In this document: positions 37,242 to 47,773 of the stretch, in pieces
Layout: every line of letters starts with the position of its first letter
Position numbering within the stretch: the stretch's first letter is position 1
Origin: Moniliophthora roreri
Lineage: Eukaryota; Basidiomycota; Agaricomycetes; Agaricales; Marasmiaceae
Length of the DNA: 64,000 bases
Assembly (NCBI GenBank): GCA_001466705.2
Contig: LATX02000200.1
Location: forward strand, 930,001-994,000
Direction of reading: 5' to 3'
The notes under the pieces: model-generated
The model's input: only the letters and a program-made list of their open reading frames with translations
What the model was told of the DNA's origin: nothing
Database searches by the model: none
Position numbers and translations under genes: made by a program

Positions 37242-37797
37242 GACTGTAGATTAGTATTACGATGTATAAGGGGATAGGACAAACGGATAAAACGCTGATT
37301 TTCGTCACAAAGGTCGCTGAGACTGGCTCGAACTGGCTCCTTGGCTGTTAAAATGCCAGTCCATTATATGTTTTGAGCGAACAAAAAACTTTTTGCAGTG
37401 TTGGTGGTTGAACGTTGAACAATAACCAGTGTACAAATATTTGTACATGCTCGCACAACTTTGCATCGGCTGGGCGGCTTTTGTTCTTGAAAGTGTACAA
37501 ATATTTGTACATGCTCGCACAACTTTGCATCGGCTGGGCGGCTTTTGTTCTTGAACCTTGTATTTCACTATGACCTCTTTACTTGGTGTCGTTGTATTAC
37601 TACTGACTCGCTTCTTGCTGGCTTCTTGACAATAGCTCTGGCGCTTCTGGGAAACTGATCTACCTTTAGCTGCTGCTCATCTTCTGAGGACTCGATCTGG
37701 GCTCGACCAACCTGCTCTGCGTCGTTCGCTCTCTAATTGTCCTCGTCGACTCTTGCACGTCTTCACATTAGATCGCCTCGGAACCATTCATACTTCA
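37242..37797. other. Intergenic region with a 64-bp tandem duplication
   Basis: Apart from the duplication at 37428-37555, nothing gene-like was seen. It lies between the promoter of the Ser/Arg-rich gene and the end of a CNH fragment. Confidence 0.5.
37428..37555. repeat. 64-bp direct tandem duplication containing a 14-bp palindrome
   Basis: Two head-to-tail copies with a period of 64 bp, starting at 37428 and 37492, nearly identical. Each contains the perfect palindrome TACAAATATTTGTA followed by CATGCTCGCACAAC. The near-identity suggests a recent event or an assembly duplication. Confidence 0.85.
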
Positions 37798-38700
37798 GCA
37801 TGACGACAGTGTGAATGTTTTCTTGTTTTCTGCATCAGCATCAATTCCGGAACTACTACCGCATTGTGATGCACAAGGCTTCGCTATAATGAAATCTCCT
37901 AGAATGGAACTCAGGGTCTCCTTGAAGTTCGCCGGAGAATCTTCCTTGATACCTCTCGTGCCTGTAGTCGATTGTGTCCACTCGCGAAATATAATAAGGT
38001 GCACTCGTCCCTTCAAGCGTAGTACTACATGTGAAAAAGTACAATCAATGTTCCATAAATCAAACAAGCTTCGCAGACTCCATGGTACTAATTCGATAAC
38101 TTCGTGCCCGGTCCGATTTCCATCCTTTACATCGACCACCGCATATACCCGTGCTTGCTGCGGCTGTGAACCATTGGCCTCACGACCATCCCATATACAA
38201 CGTATACCGTTCTTCTCTATCTTCTGCACCAGCTTACCACTTCGAATCTCTCGAACCTCGATGAAGTGACTGTTGAACAGAAGGATGTACGGAGAGTGTA
38301 TGGTAACATGGTCTGCAACCGCTTCCCATTTGATCTTCGTATCTGGATCAGGTTCTCCCTGTTTGTCGACGTAAAGACCGTATTCTAACCGCTCAATGAG
38401 AGTTCGAGAAATAAAGAGACAATTGAAAAAAGCTCACCGTCGTAACAAAGCAGGAACTTGCTACCCATCTCAACTGCCACCATACCTAATGGTTTGACAG
38501 ATATAGGCTTAAAGATTCGCTTGAGGAGATCCTCATTTCCTTCGACGGTATCGCGACGGATGTGGAGCTGCGGAGGCGAATCAACGGACTGTGGAGATCA
38601 TACGAGACATTCCGACGCACTTGCTCAAGTCCATTATCTCGAAGCCTTTCCCGGTCAAGATGGCCAACTTCGCTTTGAGAAAGAGGACGTCGTAGGCATA
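37798..38700 (-). pseudogene. 5'-truncated CNH-domain fragment derived from a RhoGEF-like gene
   Basis: Reading minus from about 38700: AYDVLFLKAKLAILTGKGFE, IMDLSK, intron, LHIRRDTVEGNEDLLKRIF, GMVAVEMGSKFLLCYD, intron, YGLYVDKQGEPDPDTKIKW, HSPYILLFNSHFIEVREI, IEKNGIRCIWDGREANG and HEVIELVP. This matches the last three exons of the RhoGEF at 24871-25667, with introns at the same places. Nothing upstream supplies a start or earlier CNH blades. The frame runs to a stop at 37795-37797, past a longer unrelated C-terminus ending ENKKTFTLSSC. Either a pseudogene or the 3' end of a rearranged gene. Confidence 0.7.
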
Positions 38701-39165
38701 CCTTGTGCTCTAACTTTTAATGATCCATCTATCTCCGTCAATGGGTTCACAACACTACCTCCCTCTCATCGACGCCCGACAGTCACTGCAGATATCATGG
38801 TCATATTCTCGCAACGGATCGTATCCAAGCTCTTTCATACCTTGCTGTCTAACACCTCGCGTCTCTCTATCTCCCTCAAAGTTCGATCAGTGCACGACCA
38901 ACTTTATGTCGCCTCTACTTACTACACAAACGCCCCGACTCCTAGATTCTTCAACACGAAAAACTTTCCCCTAGATGAATCACGCTACACTACACTGGCC
39001 ACCTCTTTCCCCAGCTGCAGCCTACCATCTGCGACTCGGGTCGCACGTGGAATGGGTGAGATGCTCTCGCATTCGCATTTCAAGGTGTCTGTGGATGCGC
39101 GGGATGTCGAGTTGTCTTGGGAGGAGATGGTCGAGGGGGTTTTACTTTTTCTTCATCAACTTTAA
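38701..39165 (+). other. Possible fragment of a hypothetical protein
   Basis: A plus-strand frame from the CNH breakpoint reads CALTFNDPSISVNGFTTLPP, VIFSQRIVSKLFHTLL, VRSVHDQLYVASTYYTN, FKVSVDARDVELSWEEMVEG. Composition is protein-like, but there is no clear start, and continuation past 39165 (a possible exon at 39228) is uncertain. No family recognised. Probably part of a decayed gene joined to the CNH fragment. Confidence 0.3.
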
Positions 39166-40914
39166 TCAGGCTAGTGTGATTTTGATCCATGGGTCGTTAT
39201 ACATTAACAACGATTTTTTGCTCTAGGTTCGCGTGTGGACTGGAAGCGAGGAGACGATACGTGAACTTGTTTCTGCTTCTTTTTGCCAACGACCCCTATT
39301 ACCCCGACCGAGCACTTCAAGGATAGTTACTTGAAAGCTTGTGGGAACGATAATGATCGAGTGCTTGCTGAAGCATTCATCGTTGCCATCGAGGCGAACC
39401 AGGAGCGGAAAGATGTTTCGTGAGAAAGTTGGAATATGGTGTACTTATAAGCGCTTCGTTTATAGGATCCGGAAGAACTGCCAGACAGTGACAGCGCTCA
39501 GAATCGCATTCGCGAAGCGCTGAAGCTAGGACCCGTGCTCTTCCCATCTGTCGCGTCTGCTGAAAGCGTCAGGCCATTGACCCAAATCTCCTCGGCTGCG
39601 GGTGTGACTGATGGTCCCGTTGACACCTCCGGTGTCATCGTTTGAACCGTGAGCACTAAGGGAGGAATTCGAGGTTTGGATTAAATCCAGGTGATGGCTG
39701 GTGTGCCCATCATCACGGTCGTTGTCGATTTGGCTTCGTCCAGTCGTTATACAAACCTAGATGCTCGACTCCCAATGTATAGCCTACATTATCCTGAATG
39801 TCAAACCAGGTAATAAAGACTTGAGTGACTCATTTGGATCGTACCCATCGCAGACCGCAGACCATAATTTGATAGTTCACTGTCTCGAGCGCTAGCTATG
39901 AAAAGATGGGGAGCCCACATGCGCCCACACTCCATACAATCATATCCGCGGCCCACCAACATGTCGACACACGAATACCATTTTCGTACTCCTTTCACCT
40001 CAGACCGAAAAAGACATCGAGACAGAGTTCAATGCGAGATGTGTTGTATGTCTTGACTTGGCTCCCGAGGGACTTGCGATGCCGATTGTGCCAGATAAAG
40101 AGCAGGTACGTTTGGTTACCGTACTCATGGAGACCCTAGATGGCTTCGTCAAAATCGCTTAAGATTTTGCCAGATAATTACACCTTGGACGGTCGCATCA
40201 ATGGCCGTGTGTCTTCTCTCTCGGTCGATAGTAGAAGGCACCCTCGATATAGCATGCCAGCGCTGCTACGCCACATAAAACTCTGAAAGACTACTGCTTA
40301 AAGATTGCCGACGCTTCTTTTTATCTTCCTGACTCCGTACTACAACAACTTGAAGTTTGCAGCAAAGAGAGAGAAAGTTGACACCAATATATGAGGTGCG
40401 TGAGTCGTGACAGGATGCTCTGGTTTACATTTATATATTCACAAATCCGTATACAGGTGTTGCAGGATCTGGCTACTCATGCCACCCAGAATGTCGATGC
40501 CCCCTCACTAGTACTCAATGTTTGACAGGTGTATAATATCACCGTCACAATTGCACCCTTTCACATCACAGAAACTACCCCCGTTCCTCATGCTTCAAAA
40601 GGACAATGCAGCCGTCTATACGTACAATGCCAAGGACCTTGATTCTCAATCACCGGTCGACGAAAATGGTGGTACAGTTCGTAGCCAATACTGGTGCCTC
40701 CACCGTCCCTCATACCTCATCCTCGCTTTCCTCTACAGTCATCTCCATGTGTTCAGCACGGGATCCCAGCTTCCAGTGATTCTCCAAAGGAACTCGAAAG
40801 CTCGTACGACCTCATCCTTCTTCTGATGGAACAACAGCTTGCGGGGAGGAAGGCCGAGTGCGGGGCACGAAAGTTGTTACAAGTTGGAGTGTGACGATTC
40901 GTCGGGGTCTACAA

Positions 40915-40957
40915 ACAGCACCGAAAGCACCGAAAGCACCGAAAGCACCGAAAGCAT
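40915..40957. repeat. 9-bp minisatellite, ACCGAAAGC
   Basis: About four and a half perfect head-to-tail copies of ACCGAAAGC. On the plus strand it would encode repeated APK residues in a short open frame, which is probably incidental. Confidence 0.85.
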
Positions 40958-41955
40958 CAACGGCTTTGATGGTACAGGTACTGACGATGAAACCTTGCCC
41001 GAGGGGCAAGGTCAGTGAATATGGGAAGCCTTCTTTTTCATTGATATGAACGAGCATCATGATGGTCACCATTGAGTCCAAAGGGAGTATCAATTACATA
41101 GAGGGTGTACTATCACTTGTAAAACACACCTTGCGAATGCGCAGAGTGAGCTGAATGTCATACTGCGTTCATATCATGATGACTGTGGTAGCTGTCGGCG
41201 TTCTTGAGGCAGCCGAAAGTGGACATCCACGAGCACGTCAGCGAGCAGACTAGACGGCGAGCTGGTATAGTGAAGGTGAGAGCAAAAGGGAGGTCCGGCT
41301 GGACGAAAATGAGTGCTTTTATGGGAGTATCAGATGAGGGGGTGGGACCGGTGGGACAAGCACTGGACATGCGTGATCGGAGTTTCGGTGCGTGGCTTTC
41401 TCACTGTCACTCTCATCCTGGATCCACTCCCGTCCATGGAAGACTCAAGGAGCTCAAAATTACTTGGGGTTTAGCAGAGAGCTCGGATAGAGCACAAGAT
41501 CAAGTGCAACCAGGAGGGGATTTACATAAGAGACGTGGTGAGTGCTAGTGTTCATCCTGAAAGTGAACAGCTGTCTTGGCTTTCGAAAAGCATGGTTAAA
41601 CAGGCTAAATAGTGCTGCAAATCTCCGGACGACGGGTATTTGGCTTGTCTCCGTGCTGAAGGCGAAAGCGATGTCGAGCGAGCGAGCGAGCGAGCGCGTG
41701 TATCGCCTCTCTCACCTAAAAATAAACTGCCCACCTCCTAGCTTCGTGGCCGAACCTCTAGAAGGCAGTTCGCCGTGATACTGATCAAGGACACCGACCT
41801 GGATCCAGTCTCAAAAGAACACGTTTTTTTAGCTGCACACGGTACGAAATCACCGTCGGCCTCGCAAGGCGCCGGTGGGCTCTCCTCCCCGATGTTTCAA
41901 ATGGTCGAAGTCCGTGCTTATCGTTTCTGTTATGCTTCATTGGCGCATGAAGGAG

Positions 41956-41964
41956 TATAAAAAA
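41956..41964 (+). promoter_or_regulatory. TATA box of secreted-protein gene 1
   Basis: TATAAAAAA lies 107 bp before the ATG at 42063, in the context GGAGTATAAAAAACTC. The duplicated copy has GGAGTATAAAAGACTC at 46497-46512, so the element is conserved between copies. Confidence 0.6.
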
Positions 41965-42062
41965 CTCGTCCAATGCCATACACTCCCCAACCTTTCGCAT
42001 TCTTCCTCCCTTGTTTTCCCCTTCTTCTTCGCATCACTTAACTTTTAATTTCTTCTTCTATT

Positions 42063-42616
42063 ATGAAGTTCTTTGCTACGACTCTTTCTCTCGCTCTTGC
42101 TGCAACAAGCGTAGTTGCACAAAGGGCCTACATCGCGCAACCCACTATGGGCTCTGATGTACAAGCTGGTTCCACCATCACCATCGAAGTTGACCGTCCT
42201 GTTCGTCTCTTCTACCTTTACGAGCCATAATTCTTGACTGATCTTATTTCCGTAGAATTTCCAATCCAGCGCCCTCGAAGTAGCCGTCGTCCTTGGAATC
42301 CAGAGCTGCACCACCGCTACTTGCCGTGACCCCGAGGAGTGGTTCGGTCCTGCTATGATTTTGTATAACGGTCCTTACAACCCTCAATATGCTACACCCG
42401 CTGGTCGACTCCCTCCTCATCAGAACTTCACGGTTCAGATCCCGGAGACCATGGCAAAGGGTACGGCACAAATCAATCTTGCACATTTCAACATGGTCGG
42501 CGTGAGTTTATCCTTCTGCTGTTCATGAACACGTTCACCTGACTGATCTGTGCGCACTGTAGGCTTCTCTGGGACCAACGTTGCAATTTGATAGCGTGCA
42601 GGTGAACATCGTTTAA
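42063..42616 (+). CDS. Small secreted protein, copy 1 (intact), function unknown
   Basis: Exons 42063-42200, 42256-42501 and 42563-42616 give 145 aa. The first 20 residues (MKFFATTLSLALAATSVVAQ) form a clear signal peptide with a VVA-Q type cleavage site. The mature part has NFQSSALEVAVVLGIQSCTT, ATCRDPEEWFGPAMILYNGP, PPHQNFTVQIPETMAKG and a closing LQFDSVQVNIV. Two cysteines (SCTTATCRD) may form a disulphide. Three broken relatives lie at 46765, 53171 and 58420. It converges on a FunK1 kinase gene. An effector-like or cell-wall role is speculation; only secretion is supported. Confidence 0.85.
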
Positions 42617-43078
42617 GTGGAGGAAGCAGTATGGACATTCGCAATGGATAGGTATAATAGGCTTGCATTGGGGCATAATGAATAGCTTTTTAAACTGTTA
42701 AATATACAGGGCCAATAAAACGTCGCTTACGGAGAATAGACTAAGCTAATATCTTGTCCGAGTGCAGACAGGTTGAACGTTGAACACTAAGTTCACTGCG
42801 GTTCGAGGCCATCAACTGGGCTTGAATCCGGATGACTGGACGAACGATACACAGTGATGAACATTATGATTATCGTCACATTCCTCGTCGATCATGCACG
42901 ATCTTTGGGAAACCCAACGGCAGACACACCACGTCGGTCACTAGTGAGTTAATGAGTTCCTTTCTACAGGTACCATATACAGAATAGTGATACATAGGGA
43001 TACAATACATGATGATAATGATAATATTGTACAGTGATAATCCAGGCGAACGTCAAAAAAGAGAAATGAAAATGAGAA
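42617..43078. other. Convergent spacer between secreted protein 1 and FunK1 copy 1
   Basis: Matches 47280-47773 along most of its length (for example AAAACGTCGCTT against GAAACGTCGCTT, then GAGAATAGACTAA, CTTGTCCGAGTGCAGA). It contains the 3' flanks of both genes and no coding signal. Confidence 0.6.
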
Positions 43079-45651
43079 TTATACTACTACTTCTTTCGCT
43101 TTATCACGTTTGGTTTGGTTATTGTCACTGTCCAGTTCGGCATCCGTTCCTGTTCGCTTGCCCCGGCCCTTGGATCTTCCGGTGGCCGAGTCACAATCTG
43201 TGCCACTAGTGCCTTTCGCCTCTTTTTCCTTCAGCAGACGAGTTACGATGTTGGTATAGTGGTCTACCTCTACTCCAATATCTCGCGCTTGTTCGAAGAA
43301 AGGGATCAACGCATCATGAGATCCAGTGAAGACTTCATGCTTGAAGATGTTATCTAGAGGGTGCTCCACTTTGGAATAGTGCTTGCGAAGCTTCGTCAGG
43401 GCACCATCCATGATGTCCACAAGTTCCTTGTTATGGAGAAAGATTCGGGTTACTTGCCTACAATCACCTGGAAGTGTGAAGAAATTGAGTCGTTGTACTG
43501 TACCATTCACGTCATCCGGAAAGATATTCTTGGCCGCCATAACCTGGCGAGCGATGTTCCCGAGGTCGGCCTTTCCCTCAACTGGGCAGGTGTAGAATAA
43601 ATGCCATATGCCAATCCACCAGATGCCCTCAATGTCATGGAAGTAGTTGTGAAGGAATTGTGCTTGGCCCTTGCCCTTGAATAGGTGTTTCTTCGCTTGC
43701 ACCTCTACGGCCATGAAAGCAGGAGTGCCCTAAAGAAAAACAGAAGCCATGAGTTTTTGTCCTACTAATTCACGAGGCGACTGGATGCTCACTGTCTTGT
43801 GTGCATGTTCCGGTGCCCCAGGTGGCTGTTCCTGTAGATAGGGAAGAGCATACTCCAGGTCCGAGATCTTGCAAATCGGTTGGTTGTCATGGTCGAAGCA
43901 GAGGAGTAAATTTCCCGTGGAAATGTCCCGATGAACATATCGAGCGTCGTGGAAAACCTTCAAGCCTAAAGCGTCTTCAATTCAGCTGTTGATACCCGAT
44001 ATACAAAGATGTGCATACCATGTAAGGCGTCAATCAAGCAACCAAACAGCAACTTCTGGTCCTTTATCTGGTCAAGGCTTTGCCCCACTTCTTTGAACAC
44101 GAGTCTAGCATGTTTGCGCGGTTCGTATACCCGTCTCTTCCTCTCGGCGATCTCCTCAGCGTCGGCTTGCGCAAGGAGTGAGTTGAGGAACGCATCAGCA
44201 TCAACCATGCCGCCGTCATCACTGGACTGCGAATGAGTAGAGCCGATGTGGGTGTGAGTGGGTAGCTTCAATTCAACTTGCTTGAGGGAATACTCTGGCG
44301 AATCCAGATCGACCATAGCACTTAGATGCAGCTCAGTGGTATCCTCCTTACCATCTATCCGGACAATGGTGTCGTGGAGAATGGTCATGAAGTACTTCCT
44401 GAAATCCTGGTTAGACCGAACTCTACCCGCTGCTTCAAAAATATTGCTCTGGATCTGACCCTCCGTCATGGAATTGAGCGTTATCCAATAATCCTTCAGC
44501 ACATAGGTAGGTCCAAAAGGTTCGCCTTTGTCGTCCAGCTCCCGAACCTTCCATACCCTGATCGCTCTACCCAGCGGTCGATTTGCTCGATAATTCGACA
44601 GCACTGCATCAACTGTCCTGTACCACACTTCTCGGCCCTTCTCCTCATCGTATACCATATACTCATAGACTACTGATTTCGTTTTGCCCTGTCCGACGAG
44701 CTTTCGTCTGACCGTGGGGTCATAACCAAGATCTGTCTTGCTAGCGAATGATGTTGCGAGCAGGAAGTGCACGAGCGGTTTTTGTTCCTGTACAGGTTGT
44801 CATGAGCGTAAACGAACTAGAAGAGCTCGCAAAAACGTACTGTGACGAAGTTGAAAGGCTTGGAGACGAAACAAATGGATCGCGACATAAACCACAGACG
44901 CATGGACGTGTTTTCGACACTAACACTCCAACGAAAACGGCGTGCAGGATCCGAAAACATGATTCTGGTTGCATTACCGAGAAGTTGTTCAATATTCTGG
45001 AGGCGAAGAAGGTGAGTCCTATGCCGGCAAGATGAAGAGGGAGCGTACCTTATTGACCTCAGACACGTCGTCGTTCTTCTTGAACTCGTAGTTCACGACG
45101 CTGTCCACGATATAAAAATCATTCCTCCCCTTAGGCCCGACGCCAGTCGATTGCTCGCGTACTAGTAGCTGGTTCGCGTCCCCCTTGAAATTAGAATTAT
45201 TTGACTCCGAATTCCCAATCCGAAGAGGCTGGCATTCTAGTTGTGCTGTGACATCAAGCGTCGGCATGACCTCCTTCCCAGCCGCTAGCACCTCGTCAGA
45301 GATGTCCTTCATACGACTGAAAACCTTATCCTCTTCCTGCTCCATTTGCGCCGGATCCTTCTTGTACCATTTCCATCGACCCTTTAAAGCACTCTTTCTC
45401 AACTTTAGCATGACTTTATCCAACACGTTGAGATCCGCGGCGTAGTAAGCCTCAGTATCATCCAAATCGTGACCTGGTGAAAATCTTGGGATAGCGTACT
45501 GTAAGAACCATTCGACGCTGACTTCGGGAACTGTTTCTCCCATGGTTCGCAGTATGAATGGTTGTAGTTCATGGAGATAAATATCATCGAGAGGATCAAG
45601 AGTCCGGGTATCGATGAGCCGTGTTGATTCGGAGATGACTGATGGGATCAT
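43079..45651 (-). CDS. FunK1-type protein kinase, copy 1
   Basis: Exons 45651-45049, 44996-44841, 44787-44019, 43965-43793 and 43729-43079 give 783 aa. The N-terminal third (PEVSVEWFLQYAIPRFSP) precedes IEQLLGNATRIMFSDPARRF, NTSMRLWFMSRSICFVSKPF and HFLLATSFASKTDLGYDPT. The catalytic region has HDARYVHRDISTGNLLLC and CKISDLEYALPY in place of a classical DFG, then GTPAFMAVEVQ in the APE position; this is the FunK1 fungal kinase pattern. The C-terminus is Lys/Arg-rich (GRSKGRGKRTGTDAEL), perhaps a nuclear signal. Substrates are unknown. The N-terminus is uncertain because indels relative to copy 2 shift the frame near 45600; Met 45651 or an upstream Met are both possible. Confidence 0.85.
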
Positions 45652-46764
45652 CCTTGCGAGGCGTGTTAGAGCTAAGAGTATTTCTATACCAATCAAGAGC
45701 TCGATTCTGCAGATAAAGCTGAAGTTCAAACGGCGACTCCGAACAATAAGCTGGCGGCTCACCTGAGCCAAGAGAAATTTGGTCTGGGACTTTCTGAAGC
45801 TAGGAGTTTCGTTGGACAGGTCGAGAAATAGTGGTGGTTCAGTTCAGCGACGCGACGGGATAATAAAAATCGTGTCAGCCATGTGATCATGATCGGCCAT
45901 AGAATGCTAAGCGCCCATGTCCGAGTTCGGTCTGCATTTCTTAATTTAGACCGCCACCACCCGTCCTCTCATCCAGGCATTCCTAGAAATATCGTCATGG
46001 AAACATCATGGAAAATCGGACGAAATCAATTGAAGACTAGCGGCGGGTTCGGATAGAAATAGAGAATCAGTCCAGGAGGGAGTTGGACTTGGCGAGTGCT
46101 TTGTGTTTATCCTGTGAATAACCGTCCTTGAAGCTTGAAGAATGGTTACCTGAGCACCACAAGTCTCCGAGATGACGGGGTCCTTGCTAGAGGAAAGCGA
46201 TGTCGATACTGCCTCTTTGACCTAAAAATAAGCTGCCGACCTTCTGGCTTCGTGGCTGAACCTCTAGAAGACAGTTTGCAGTGATATCAGGCGAGGACAC
46301 CGCAAGTCCCCAAGTTGAATTAGGGCAACAAGATCACCATTGTTTTCGCAAGGTGCGCCGACGGACTCCCTTCTCCGATGTTTCGAATGCGCCGTTCATG
46401 CCGGTCCCAACACTCTCTATTAACTCAGTCTCTAATTGTCGAGATCGGGGCATACAGCCTTACCCTTGCTGACATGTATCATCGGCGCGTGAAGGAGTAT
46501 AAAAGACTCTTTCAGGACTTGCCGCAGTAGGACATCAGGGTCCGATGGCAAGTACGAGTCCGTTTTCTGGCGTTGTAACTTTCTGGGGCTAATCAACGAT
46601 GAGAGCGACGGAACGAACTAAACAAAACAATCTATCCTATCAGACCACAACTTTCCCACCCACTTATACCTTCCGTATAAGGAAAAGGACGAATCCTCGT
46701 AAACCCGGACTCATAATCACACACTCCCCGCCCTTTCGCATTCTCTTCTCTTCAACTTCAGATC
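45652..46764. other. Spacer between the two duplicated blocks
   Basis: Upstream region of FunK1 copy 1 followed by the promoter of the broken secreted-protein copy 2. From about 46190 it repeats 41690-42060 (CCTAAAAATAAGCTGCC, GCTTCGTGGCTGAACCTCTAGAAG, then the TATA region). No gene seen. Confidence 0.5.
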
Positions 46765-47270
46765 ATGAAGCTCCTTGCCACGGTTCTTTCTCTTGCTGCA
46801 ACGAGCTTAGCTGCACAAAGGGCCAACATCGCACTAGTACCTACCATGGGTACCGACGTACAAGCTGGTTCCAACGTCACAATCGCAGCTGCCCGTCCTG
46901 TCTGCGACTAAGCTTGTTTCTGTAGTTTTTCTATCCAGCGCCGTCGAATGGCCATCGTTCTCGGAATCCAGGGCTGCGCTACTGTTGCTTGCCATGACCC
47001 TGAGGAGTGGTTTGGTCCTGCTACAATCTTGTATAATGGTCCTTACAATCCCCAATATATTTCACTCCCTAATCAACTCCCTCCTCATCAGAACTTCACG
47101 GTTCATTGCAAAGGGTACAGCACAAATCAATCTCGCAAATCTCAACTTAGTTGGCGTGAGTTTATCGTTTTGTTGTTCATGAAAATATTCACCTGACTGA
47201 TCCGTACGCACTGTAGGCTTCTCTAGGTGCAACATTACAACTTAATAGTGTGCAGATGAGCATTGTTTAA
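46765..47270 (+). pseudogene. Small secreted protein, copy 2 (broken)
   Basis: Starts MKLLATVLSLAATSLAAQ with a good signal peptide. Compared with copy 1, the first intron is cut to about 26 bp, too short to splice normally. One base is missing in the next exon near CAGCGCCGTCGAA, and about 14 bases are lost near CGGTTCATTGCAAAG. Segments such as ATILYNGPYNPQY survive in other frames. It is therefore a pseudogene. Confidence 0.8.
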
Positions 47271-47773
47271 GTGGAAGGACTAGTATGAACAGTCGTATGG
47301 GCTTTGATGTACAATAGACTTGCGCTAAGGTTCTACCGGATTGGCGAAGGGAAACCTCATGATCATAAATGAATGACTTCTTAAAGCGTTAAGTACACAG
47401 GATCAACGAAACGTCGCTTTTGGAGAATAGACTAAATAAGCCAAGCCAATACTTTTCTTGTCCGAGTGCAGATGGGACTGAATATTGAACACTGAGCTCA
47501 ATGCAGTTCAAGGCCGTCAACTGAGCTAATTCCGTGGGCGTTCTGAGATTCACGATGCGCGACGATGCACATTATAATTAAGGGAATGAACGATCCTCAT
47601 ATTCCTCGTCGATCGTGCACGATGGTTGGGATACCCAACAGCACGTCGGTCGCTAGTAACTCAATGACTTTCTTTCTACAGTTACTATATACAAAACAGC
47701 TAAGCGATACATGATGGATGGTATTGTACAGTGGTGATCCAGGTGAATAGGAATGTCGAAAATGAAAATTATA
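47271..47773. other. Convergent spacer, second block
   Basis: Duplicate of 42617-43078 with scattered substitutions and small indels. No gene. Confidence 0.6.

Larger units (their letters stand above)
39166..42062. other. Gene-poor region with decayed coding traces
   Basis: Short protein-like tracts occur near 39450-39645 (EELPDSDSAQNRIREALKLG) and 40010-40160 (IETEFNARCVVCLDLAPEGL, TVLMETLDGFVKIA), each ending at stops. They may be pieces of one decayed gene; no family was recognised. A 9-bp minisatellite is at 40915-40957 and a GAGC tetranucleotide run at about 41677-41697. From about 41600 the sequence is the left end of the duplicated secreted-protein/FunK1 block. Confidence 0.4.

Noticed and set aside
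38458..38700. First third of a 235-codon plus-strand open frame
   Set aside because: It is the antisense of clear CNH coding exons; only the part after 38700 could be coding.
41204..41548. 114-codon plus-strand open frame
   Set aside because: No recognisable motifs, no plausible promoter or splice structure, and an overlapping frame on the other strand.
44741..45035. Open frames on both strands around 44.7-45.0 kb (and again near 49.5 kb)
   Set aside because: They are shadows of FunK1 exon 3 and its flanking introns; the duplicated block preserves both equally.
46948..47196. 82-codon frame inside secreted-protein copy 2 as a gene of its own
   Set aside because: It lacks a signal peptide and is simply the surviving middle of a frameshifted copy.
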